This document shows positions 1 to 9,400 of a DNA stretch of 64,000 bases, in pieces (position 1 is the stretch's first letter; every line of letters starts with the position of its first letter). Source of the DNA: Acanthornis magna. Its lineage: Eukaryota; Chordata; Aves; Passeriformes; Acanthizidae. Below the pieces are notes generated by a model. That model was not told the origin of the DNA and made no database searches. It saw nothing but the letters and a program-made list of their open reading frames with translations. The stretch lies in contig JAWUZG010000029.1 of the NCBI GenBank assembly GCA_036785705.1, positions 18,022,501 through 18,086,500 on the forward strand. The letters run 5' to 3'. The translations under genes and the position numbers were made by a program.

Positions 1-215
1 GTGTCCAGCCTTCTAGTTTTTTAACTTCCTGATCTCTAAATATCGTGGGGCTATTTTTGGATCCTTGTGGCAATACAGTCCATGTAAATTGGCTTTTTCT
101 CCCTGTTTTGGGGTTTTAAAAAATTTCCTGACTGCTTTCAGCTAATGGCAGACAAAAGAAAGCATCTTTAAAATTTAAAACTGCACTGACACTGGCTGTG
201 CCCCTTCCAGTAGCT
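1..215 (-). pseudogene. Class I ERV pol fragment: reverse transcriptase fingers/palm
   Basis: On the minus strand this stretch carries recognisable gammaretrovirus-like reverse transcriptase motifs: a DAFFC block (about 150-165) and further on the TWTVLPQG and KNSPTIF blocks (about 30-88). The part between the blocks is out of frame or broken, and in-frame stops are present. The fragment runs off the left edge of the window, so the YMDD/YVDD active site is not visible. It lies downstream, in viral sense, of connection and RNase H remnants of the same type, which is the wrong order for a pol gene. Confidence 0.75.
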
Positions 216-329
216 CAATAACCACTGGGGAGGCTTGTTTTGATCTCTTTGGGATTTTAACATCCCATAACTTTTAAGGGTCTTAAAAAGTGGGCATTTT
301 TGTTTTCCCCGTGGTCTCAATATTTTGGA

Positions 330-430
330 CACGATCATTGTCCTGCCTCGATATAGTTTTCAGGCTCTTAGGAGCACATACAGCTCTGCTGTTTGAGCTG
401 ACCGTGTGGGCGGCAACCTCCCCTTTCTTT
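330..430 (-). pseudogene. Class I ERV RNase H remnant
   Basis: Minus-strand translation of 363-400 gives SAQTAELYVLLRA, matching the conserved helix of retroviral RNase H that carries the catalytic glutamate in gammaretrovirus-like pol. The frame breaks on both sides and a stop follows at once. It sits between the connection-domain remnant (540-966) and the reverse transcriptase fragment at the window edge. Confidence 0.6.
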
Positions 431-539
431 TAACTTTTTTTTTTTCCTATTAATGATAGTATATTTTTCAAATTGTTTTGCTTCTATCACTCTTGAAGAT
501 TCACTAACAAACACATTTTATCTTTCAGGCCAGGTAGTG

Positions 540-966
540 CTTTGCAAATCTTCCCTAGACCGACTTTAGAGATCTATCAGCTGAATGCCGTCATGGGTTT
601 CTGCCCAGCCCCCACTCTCCAGGGCTGCTTAAACAGGAGACTGGGTCAAAACCCCCCTTATTTCTCAATTTTAAATTCTCTTGTTTCACTAAACCAGATT
701 CATCATACTGTAATAACTGAGCACTGTTTATCCCCCTGGACTTTTTTTTTTTTTTTTTTAGTCAACAAAGCTTCTACTTGGTGTGAAACTTTAACAATTA
801 GATATCTTTTTATCATTAGCCCTCGGCCCTCAGTTACCATCAAGGCCATTGCTGCACAGCTTTGCAGACAATTAATAGCCTCTGACTACATTCTGAGACA
901 TCTTGAGACAGTGAGTTGCTTTTGGCTACTGGATCTAGCAACTTAGAAAAATAAGCAACAGGCTAC
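540..966 (-). pseudogene. Class I ERV pol fragment: RT connection domain
   Basis: On the minus strand, 921-957 encodes PVAYFSKLLDPVAK, the strongly conserved start of the connection domain in gammaretrovirus-like reverse transcriptases. Further on there are remnants resembling the segment that ends in HQVEALL (about 760-790), then a homopolymer tract of T on the + strand (about 742-759), and then a weak match to the region before RNase H. Frames shift several times. The positive-strand open frame over part of this interval (542-946) is not coding; it is the antisense of this remnant. Confidence 0.7.
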
Positions 967-2289
967 TGCGTTCTCCAAAAGCAACTGCCAAATCCCCCAA
1001 AGCATGGGGAAACAACACTTATCAGGGTACCTTGCCCCCACCTTTGGTGGGATTTCTAGCAGACAAAGCAGAAAGGAAAGAGGAAAACATACTGGAATTC
1101 ATATGAATGGTAACTGCTATTTTAAATTTTAAAGCATCTTTCAGTGGTAGAGCTCAAAGCTCAGCAGATCGGTTCATGATCTCTAGCGATTTTTGAAGGC
1201 AGTATTTCTCTTCTGTGGGGCTTAGCATTCCTAAACGCTAGACAAACAAATATGCATGTAACAACAGCAGTTAGAAATGTGACAATCACTAGAACTTACT
1301 TGGTCGTACTTTGTTAGAATAGCCAGCTATCCTTTTGAAACCTTTTATTTTAAAGATAATTAATTTTTTGTCTGATTTAGCCGTTGTTTTATGTGCATGT
1401 GTTAAAAGGGTACTACCTTTCCCCCTTTTTGCCTACTCACCCTTTTGCATCTGAAGCCGTACCTGTTACAATCATTACAAGGTTCTGTTAGGATAGCTGA
1501 CTGATCTAGGAACAACACTGTTGGTAATACTGTTTTGGAAATACAAAAAATATTTTGGATTAACAGTTGCAAGGGCAGTCAGCAGTTCTTCTTGCTTCTG
1601 TGGCTTGAGTGGCTTCTTCTCTTACGTCTGCATACACTTGAGCATTCAAAGGTGTTAATGGTATTAAAAAAACTTGCACAATGATAACACAAGCTAGAGT
1701 GGGGATGTGTTTTTTGCTTCTTTTGGAAATTCTTATATTTTCTCTTAGCTAGTTTTATTTTGCAACAGAACCAGTTTTGTCACCCTTCTCTGGAATTAGG
1801 CAGAGCTTGATTTTGAGGGAAGAGATATCGTTCACACACCTTCCCTTCAGCAGTGTCAATTTGCATTTCTAAGGCAACCTCTCTGCCTTAAATGCCTCTG
1901 TCAAGCAAGCACACACAAGAAAGATCTAAAACAATACTCAATCAGACATTTAAAAGTTATGTTTTAACACTTTCGTAGCAAATTACTCTTAGTTTACGGG
2001 TGTCCCCGCATTGATTTTATCTGCTGGTGCTCACAAACTAACCACACACAGGAGTACACACGCATTTAAAGAAAAAAACTCAGAAGCACTTGAACAAACT
2101 TTGCTTAAAAAAACCCATTCACCATAACTTAGGCAGGAGACTATCTCCAAAATACCTAGCAATTGCATTTTAACCCAAGCAGGAGACTTTAACTGTAAAA
2201 TCACACCTCTGAATGGACTTTTCTGGGTTATTTTCTTGCTTTCTGATGATCCCGTCCTTTGTCTGTCTGTTCTCTGTCTCTTCTTCAAC
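967..2289 (-). other. ERV internal region without recognisable domains
   Basis: This lies between the leader/gag-side segment and the pol remnants of the minus-strand ERV. In a complete element gag, protease and the reverse transcriptase core would sit upstream of the connection domain. From the primer-binding site at 3280 to the connection domain at 966 there are only about 2.3 kb, which is too short, so a deletion is implied. I could not recognise any gag or protease motif here. Confidence 0.4.
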
Positions 2290-2470
2290 GCAAACCTTTC
2301 TGCTCATCTTCTCCCACTCTTTTCTACAAAGTTACACGTCTCTTTATTTTCTCACTTTTTTCTTACACACAAACTTTCTTGCACGTCCACAAAGCCTCCC
2401 TACTCTTCACTTTCTCCTCACACGCAAGCCTTCCTGCATGTCTGCAAAGCCACGCTACTCTTAACATTAT
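2290..2470 (-). repeat. Degenerate tandem repeat of about 55 bp in ERV leader/gag region
   Basis: On the + strand two adjacent units (about 2362-2416 and 2417-2471) share the pattern ACACRCAARCYTTCYTGCA, then TCTRCAAAGCC and CTACTCTT. A more diverged third unit, with CGCAAACCTTTCTGC and CTACAAAGTTACACG, lies at about 2288-2345. The array is inside the minus-strand class I ERV, between its primer-binding site and its pol remnants. It may be a diversified repeat in the leader or 5' gag region. Confidence 0.6.
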
Positions 2471-2639
2471 CTACACCTTCATTTTTCCCAAGTTCTTTTT
2501 TAGTCTGATACCAAGCTCTGTCCTCCGGCAGCTTGGACACCACACACTCCTTCGAGTCACTTCCTCTCACAATTGATACAACCACTCCAAGTTCAAGCCT
2601 GACAACTGTTTCCACACACTAAACACAGGATTTAAAAAG

Positions 2640-3262
2640 GGAAATGAAATGGAGCTATATCAGAGAGGTGCTGGGGGTCTGGGTGTTCTCAATTTAATAG
2701 CTAAAACCTGTCTCCTTCAATAATACAGTCTGCCCCCACCAGATACTCCAAACCAACAGTTAACATATGTTTTACACTCATTCACTCTTTGTCAATCACT
2801 TCGCTTTTCCCTGGCCTTTTCTGTTGCCAGATAAGGGAACCGCAGGTAGAGCTCCGCATTCACTTCTGTTCAGAACAGGTCTCATTCGTTCTCACTCATA
2901 CAGTAACAACATAACGACAGACAAAACAAAAGTAGTAGTGCAATGGTGCACTACAGCAGTCTAACCCTGGGGTCCAACCCCTTAAAGGTACCGTTCCTGA
3001 CAGTGGGGTCCAACCCCTGGGGGATTCAACCCCCGCCCAGGACTAATTTTGGGAGACCCAGCCTCGACCCACCCTTGGGGACTTGTACCCCAGACCCGCA
3101 GGTATTTTTTTAAAAAAAAATAGCAAATACCTTAATTTGGTACAGATGGTTCTTGGTCTGCCCCTGCCGTGAGCCAAAGGACAGCTGAGCTCCCCCTGAA
3201 AATTCAGGGTCATGACTGGGAGGTCTGCTTACCCCTGGATCCGGCAGCCGAGCAGAGTTAGG
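2640..3262 (-). other. ERV untranslated leader downstream of primer-binding site
   Basis: This is the minus-strand leader region of the class I ERV, running from the primer-binding site toward gag. It includes three hairpin-capable GGGGTYYAACCCC-type units at 2969-3034 on the + strand and an A+T tract near 3105-3125. No long open frame is present. Its assignment as a leader rests on its position next to the LTR and primer-binding site. Confidence 0.5.
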
Positions 3263-3280
3263 GTCCCATCTGGGGTGCCA
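3263..3280 (-). promoter_or_regulatory. Retroviral tRNA primer-binding site
   Basis: On the minus strand the 18-mer begins TGG, as required to pair with a tRNA 3' CCA, and reads TGGCACCCCAGATGGGAC. It starts three bases after the putative LTR end (CA at 3284-3285 on the minus strand). It agrees at 13 of 18 positions with the lysine-tRNA primer site as I remember it, but the class of this element (gamma-like pol) makes another tRNA possible. The tRNA identity should be treated as open. Confidence 0.6.
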
Positions 3281-3283
3281 ATT

Positions 3284-3720
3284 TGATTCGCCCCAAGCAG
3301 GCCCAGAGACACTTCAGAGACAAAGTCCAAGAAGTGGGTATTTGCTTTATTCGGTGCGCTGGCTGTGGGGGATCACTCCTCCAAAACACACACACCCCGG
3401 CACTTCCAACACACCATGTTATGGGTAACATTCATGAATATTCATCACATTCCCTGAGATAGGAGTGGTTATACAAATCATTTCTTGGAAATCATTAATA
3501 TGTGTGCCACGCATGCGCTGTGTGTCCTGGTGGTCTTTGGGGGTCTTCTTGTGATGAAGATCTGTAGTCTTCATCACAATGCACTTTTCACCTTTCTCTC
3601 TGGAGCATGTGCAGTCCTTAGTGGGATGATTCAGGGTTTCTGTGCTGGCCTCAAACAGGTTCTTGTCCCTCTTATCTTGACAAGATTAAGGGAATTCTGT
3701 TTTCCTAGGTTTTAGAATTT
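3284..3720 (-). mobile_element. 5' LTR of the minus-strand class I ERV
   Basis: The left boundary is set by TG at 3284 on the + strand (CA on the minus strand), three bases from the primer-binding site. An AATAAA polyadenylation signal on the minus strand lies at 3346-3351, about 60 bp from the LTR end, as expected for R-U5. The upstream U3 end is uncertain: I see no clear terminal CA with a matching target duplication, and the element could extend to about 3899, where CA occurs on the + strand. The open frame on the + strand at 3485-3715 is not considered coding. Confidence 0.6.
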
Positions 3721-4097
3721 ACATATTCTATCTCTCAATAGTTAACTTGAGTTACCTATTGACTACCTGTTTCTCAATAGGGCTGTTGAAGTCCATCCTG
3801 ATATACCTTTTAGCATGACTGACAGTCATGCTTCATGACTTTAACATTCATGAGTCCACAGATGGCAAAAACTGGAGCAATACAGAAGCATCTTCAACAG
3901 GGTGAAGACTATTTAGATGCAGAATGGTTAAAGGTGTCAGGGAAAAAACAGATATGAAGCAGTAAGAGGGACATATGCCCCAAAAGGTGCATCTATTTCT
4001 TGCCTCTCCTCCAAGGAAGACATACCATTGTTTCAGGGTTCTTCATCTCCTTGCACATATATTAGTCTTATTGATGCGTTTTGGTTGTCTTTCACCC

Positions 4098-4490
4098 TGT
4101 GGCAGACAAAGAAAAGTCTTATAGAATAAGTAAAAGGTCTTTGCTCACTTTAGCTCACCTTTGCTCACTTTTGCTAAGCACTTTGGGGAAAGTATCGCTG
4201 ACATGTGGGTAAAAACAAGTTTTATAAGCACCTACATAATCAACGCTTGACCGGGATCCTCATTGGTCAGAACAGTGCATGGACACTGCATGAGAGGTGA
4301 TAGGGGAAGTGGCAGGCAGCTAATGTATGTTTGTTTAGTTAACAAGAATGCTGACAAGGATAATTTTAGCTAGAATATTTTTAGCACAGTATGAAAGTTT
4401 TACCTAGCTGTATAGTATAAAAGAATGTCTGTAGCTGCAATAAAGTGATTCTCTCCACAAGAAGCAGAGCATCCGTGTCTCATCACTACA
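4098..4490 (+). mobile_element. Solo LTR, class II (ERVK)-like, plus orientation
   Basis: The element begins TGTGGCAG at 4098 and ends CACTACA at 4490, length 393 bp. It has a TATA box (TATAAAAG, 4415-4422) and an AATAAA signal (4439-4444) in the expected order and spacing, followed by a short U5 ending CA. It is flanked by near-identical 6-bp sequences, TCACCC at 4092-4097 and CCACCC at 4491-4496, consistent with the 6-bp target duplication of alpha/betaretrovirus-like integrases. No internal retroviral sequence is attached, so it is a solo LTR left by recombination. It is the clearest LTR lying in the same sense as HECW1. Confidence 0.8.
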
Positions 4491-5459
4491 CCACCCTACA
4501 CAGTTTTTAATTTCCTCCTTTTCCTCAGCCTGTTATCCTGATAGTAGTTTAATACTCATACTTAAGCCAAGCTTAGCTTTGGGAAGACAAGCATAGTCTG
4601 AAACCAAATGTTTAGATTCCTTAAGAGCCCTGTGCTTGGTCAGCCCCTTAGTCTTTGCCTTTCTTGCATTTCTTGTTAGTTTTCCTCTTAAAAAGTCTTT
4701 CTGTGCCAGGATTGTAGGCAGCAACCTATCATAAATGGAAACATGGGTCAATCCACACAAGGCATTAGACAGTTATTTCTCAGTTTCTGGCATGATTGCA
4801 CTGTGGTAGCTTAACCAAGAGACTTGTCTACAGATCAGGTTTTTCTTGATCTTTCTCTCTCTTTCCACAACTTGTTTTGACACTTGGGTCTATTTTGTTT
4901 GTAGTGTGGAGATCACAGCTGTTTGCATTTTCGTTCACACACACGGCAGGAGATGTCTGTGTTGCAGCATCTATGCTTGGTGACATGCTGGGGCACCTCA
5001 CTGGTCCCCACACTACTTGCTCCCTGCTTTTCATGGCAGCACTTAGAGAAATTACTAAGACTTTGCTTGCACAAAGCTAAGACTGAAGTGAGAGTTTTGA
5101 TAGGTTGGTAATAGGAGTTTCAGAAGGCTCTCTCAAGATGAACTGGAAAGCTTCATGAGAAATGAGAAATAATTTCAATGAGAAATTATGCCTGATTTTA
5201 GGCACTGATGTCAGAGCGTCTTTTTTCACCAAGCCCTAGTTCCTTGTCACAAGAGACCACAGCTTACATGGACTCTTCTCAATCACTTAACCTTAAACAT
5301 GCATAGACATTGTGTTGATGCTTCAGAGGCTGGGCATCATCTAATTCCCAAAGAAGAGGTCAGGAAGATGCAGTAATATTTAACTGAAGCTTTAGTTCAG
5401 GTCTGGAGTATTCTAATGGTAGATTCTCGGGTTAGAGACAATTTTCCTGGGTGGAAAGT

Positions 5460-5900
5460 GCTCTGAACAGAACACCTCCCCCCACAGCAAAGGCCTCCGG
5501 CACCCCCTCCCCCACAGGCACAGAGGCTGGGGAAAGTGGAAAGAACTGTTTATTCAGTCCCCCCACACACACAGGCACAGGGGAAAGGGAAAGGGGAAAA
5601 GGAATCACCAAACCCGAATGAACAGTTGATGAACTTTAGTGTCCTCAGGTGTGGCGACCCCTTTCCGGGGGTTTCCCCCCCAGGGATTTCCTGTCCACCG
5701 TCTTCCGGGGCTCCCAGGGTTCTCCGACGAAAAAGCCGAGGAAAAAAAAGGGTCCAAAAAAAGACGATGAAGAAGCAATCCCAGGGGAGGAGGGAAGAAA
5801 AGCAGCAGTCACAGCAGCAGCGGCAGCAGCAGCGGCAGCCCGACTAAACAACGTCCCTTCCCCCCGGAACAGCGGGCGGGGGAGATTTTCAAAACATCCT
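5460..5900 (-). mobile_element. GC-rich LTR-like block
   Basis: This block contrasts with the A+T-rich flanks: C runs, CpG-containing segments and a CAG/CGG-rich simple repeat at 5801-5838. On the minus strand an AATAAA lies at 5549-5554. Its make-up resembles the larger GC-rich block near 27 kb, and I read both as retroviral LTRs in minus orientation. Boundaries and family are not resolved. Open frames across it on both strands (for example 5536-5847 and 5645-5932) are low-complexity products of the repeat. Confidence 0.4.
5801..5838. repeat. CAG/CGG-rich simple repeat
   Basis: An imperfect trinucleotide array of CAG units with CGG and CAC interruptions. It lies inside the GC-rich LTR-like block and accounts for the polyalanine and polyglutamine tracts of the overlapping open frames. 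Confidence 0.8.
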
Positions 5901-6149
5901 GCGTAGGCAGAGCTTCTCCTGCTGCTGAGCACAGTTAAAGTTACAGGACATTTTTAGGCAGGCATGCAAACGATATGGGATACAGGATTATCATTACATC
6001 ATCCCAGGACAGTGCCAAACTTTGGAAGTATGGGTTCACATACGTGTTCATTTTGGTTTTCCAGCAATATCCTCAGCCACATTGTATTTGCTTTAAATTC
6101 AAAACTCCTGCACATGCAATGTGTTTTGTGCTTCAGCTTTGGTATCTCC

Positions 6150-6490
6150 TGTTGGTGACTGAAGCACGGACTTCACTTGGTGCATGCAAAGCCAAATTTA
6201 TTGTACAAGGCACATCTTTTTATACTGTTACAAAACCAGCAGCTCAACAGTTTCAAACTCGAGGCTCCTAGGGTTACATGTTTTGCATTTCTAAGGGTTA
6301 CAGATTACAATCTCCTCGCTTAATCTTCTGTTAACTACTGTGCATATAAGGTAAATACAGCCTTATCCTACTCTTTTGTCTCTGCTCCTGCTAGGTGGGA
6401 CTTGCTTGTCTCTCCCAAAGTTTAGCACTAACTAAAGCTAAAAGATCACTACAGCTATCTGCTTCAACGCCAACACTCTGAACCCCCACA
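6150..6490 (-). mobile_element. LTR, minus orientation, with TATA box and polyadenylation signal
   Basis: On the minus strand the order is U3, a TATA box (TATAAAAAG, within 6216-6227), then AATAAA (6197-6202), then a short U5 ending CACCAACA at 6150. The U3 start is placed at a TG near 6489-6490. TATA-to-polyA spacing of about 15-20 bp implies a very short R, as in alpharetrovirus-like and some ERVK LTRs. I could not find a matching target-site duplication, so the outer boundary is uncertain to about 10 bp. Confidence 0.65.
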
Positions 6491-6499
6491 AACACCCAG

Positions 6500-9400
6500 T
6501 ATATCATTGAGCATATCATGCTCTTGATGAAATGAAGAGAGATTCCTGAAACCCAGTAGTGCAGCTAGTAGCTGTATTTTTCTTATCCAACCTAGTATTT
6601 GATAAATGCTTGAACAGGTACCTATTGTTTTGCTGCTTTGAACTTTGGATGTGCAGTATTCTGCACAACAGGTGCTGAAATCACATGATTTATTATAATG
6701 GATTGCTATAATTTAGATAATGTTGTTTTGTCATTGATAATCTTCCTACTATTGACAGTAAAAGATTACAGTGTCACCTCCAACTACAAATCAGTTAGTC
6801 TTTGCCACTGTTAAATGCTTCTGGAAAGTTTTGTCAGATAATGCTGGCTAGGGATTTGGTGGAATTGCCCTGGAAGACAGATCCCCTCTCTTTGCTCCAT
6901 TGCACCCTATGCTCTCCCCTTGAATATTTCATTGGGTGTGTTTCTGAAGTAGCTGCAAGCCAAGTGAGTCGCCACTGAATTCTGTAAGAATTGCTTGCAT
7001 GCAGCCCTTGTGCCATCAGCCTGAGAACCCTTCATGGACCACCATGTACAGATTGCCCGATGCAGACTTCAGTACATGTGATTTTATTATTGTGGAAAAG
7101 AGAACACAAATGCAGTATAACTTTGAAGCAGCTGTAATTAGAAAGGTATCAGCACATACATCAAAAGGTCATATTTCTTCCAAAAGAGTGGTAAGGTATT
7201 GAGCTTTGTTTCATATTTAATATTAAATAAATCATAACATGAAAGTACTGCATTCAGTAGATCAGTGTTAATAATTTACCATTTCTAATTTTGGAGAGTT
7301 TTACAGTTGTGGTTTTTTTTAGTAATCCTGTTAAAGCATACCATGAAAGTAATGGATCAAAAGAGAACTGGAAGCATATGTATTAAAGATAAAACTTTTC
7401 TTCAGTTATGGAGACAGAGAGTTTGCTTCACATCTCCATGCTTCCTTTTAGAAAGGCTCTTTTATATCTCTCTGCAGTAGTGAAGCATCTCAGGGCTCTT
7501 CTTACATGTCCAGCAGGACACAGGAAAATCTCAGTATAAAGGGAAATAAATCCCTTCACCTAATTCAGAAATTTGTTTGCAACCCTGCCATCTTACTGTC
7601 TGATTTCAGACAGCCACTCTGTTTCTCATGCCTTCTAGTAGTTACCGAAATATTTATTCAACTCATACAACAGTGTTTGGATAGTTTTATTAGACAGACA
7701 AAACTTATTTGACCTTCCATGTGGAAGGCAGAATTACATCTGTGGTGTAGTGCTGTAGTAACTCATCCTGCTTCTGAAATAGTGCACCTATGATGCAGGA
7801 AACCTTTTGATAATTGGTTTTTCTCATTAACCAGCCAGTAAATCTAGCCCTGTTGTTGCTTTACTCCTGGTCCAAGGTTTCCTGCTGTAGGGACTTCCAG
7901 ATGTCGAGAACAGCATCTATACCCAGAATAGACTTTCTCAGAGAATGGAAGGGATGAATTCATCAGGGAAAAATTATCGTCTCCCTGCAGGGTTCAAACA
8001 CTTCTGCCCAGCAGAAACATCTTTCTGCAAGATCTTTGATACCAGTAATAGGATCTCGAGGGTCTCAGGCAAATAGTGTTTTATGCTTTCAAACTCTCCT
8101 CCAAACTTTTCAATACTTTAGATGTTCACTTTACCCAATTGGTGGCAGGTATAATTTCCTCCCATATCTCAATGCCAATAGCTTTTTACAATTAAAAACA
8201 AAGCAAAACAAAAAAAACACCACCAACCTCAAAACAGATAGTTTTGCGATAATTGCTTACTTAATTAAATTTACATAAGGGTTTTTCTTTCTGTCTTTTC
8301 CCTTTCATTAAATTATCTATGTTAATTTCATCATGCATTCTCTCGTTAAATGTTGTCCTGGCTGTGGATTTTTTTCCAAGTCTCCTTTACCAAAACCAGC
8401 TGCTATAGTAGGACTTCTAAGAGTAGACAGCAGTGTTTATTCCAGACCCTTCCTTTACCCTGGCAGCAGAGCCTGTGTGCCTGGCAGGTATTTGGTCACT
8501 TCTGAAGCGATAGGAAGCAGTGATCTGGGGAAGTGACCTGTTTACTCACCTGGGGTGAGCTGTGACTGCTCACATGTAGCTGTAGACCCACTCCTGTATG
8601 AGCTACTGATCTGATTGCTTCTCACTTTGGGGCCATTTTAAGGCAGCCTTTCATGATTAAGCTGCATATACTGATAACCTTGCTTCCTCTTAGTGACCCC
8701 TTCACACTGTAAGAAAAATGTTAATACCATCATTCAATGATCTTGGGTTGTCTGGTCAGCAAAGGTTGCTCTAGATCCTGTCTGGCCCTAAATGTAAATG
8801 TGTTTTGGGCCCCAAATCTAAAAGTGGAAAAAGCCGTATTTAATTTTCAAATATTATCTTTCTCTATGCCTCTCATTTTTGGCTCTTTCCTGACCCATTT
8901 CTTTTTCACGTCTGGAATACTTTACAAGTTCAACCATGATTTCCTTTCATCAGAAGATCCAAAAAGGAATTGTTAAAAAAAATCCTAAAAGTGGCATCTA
9001 CTTTTAAAGAAAATAATTTACACCATAAGAAACAATATTGATTTTGATTATGAAGTACATTGCTGCAATATTCCAAACATGAGCTCTAGATGGAGTAAGA
9101 AATAAGATGGGCAATGCATGTGTATCAGAATTTGAGCTGTGAATGCAGTTGCTGGAATTTGCAAACAGAGTTCCCTCAGACACAGACTTCTGGATGGCAG
9201 AAGTATAAAACCAGCAAAGTAGAAAGAGCAAACACAAGGGTGAAAAAGGACTCAGAATAAATGTACAATCTTTTTGATGTAGATGAGCACCAGAGAGCTC
9301 TCCCAGGCAGCTCCTGGGCAAGAGCTCTAGGCTTCTGAGGGTCACACTCAGAAGGCAGATTCTGGGAAAGGAAGCAGCTTTTGGTGCAGCCCATATCTCC

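Noticed and set aside
5536..5932. Open frames with polyalanine or polyglutamine tracts
   Set aside because: They are produced by the CAG/CGG simple repeat in an LTR-like block and have no other support.
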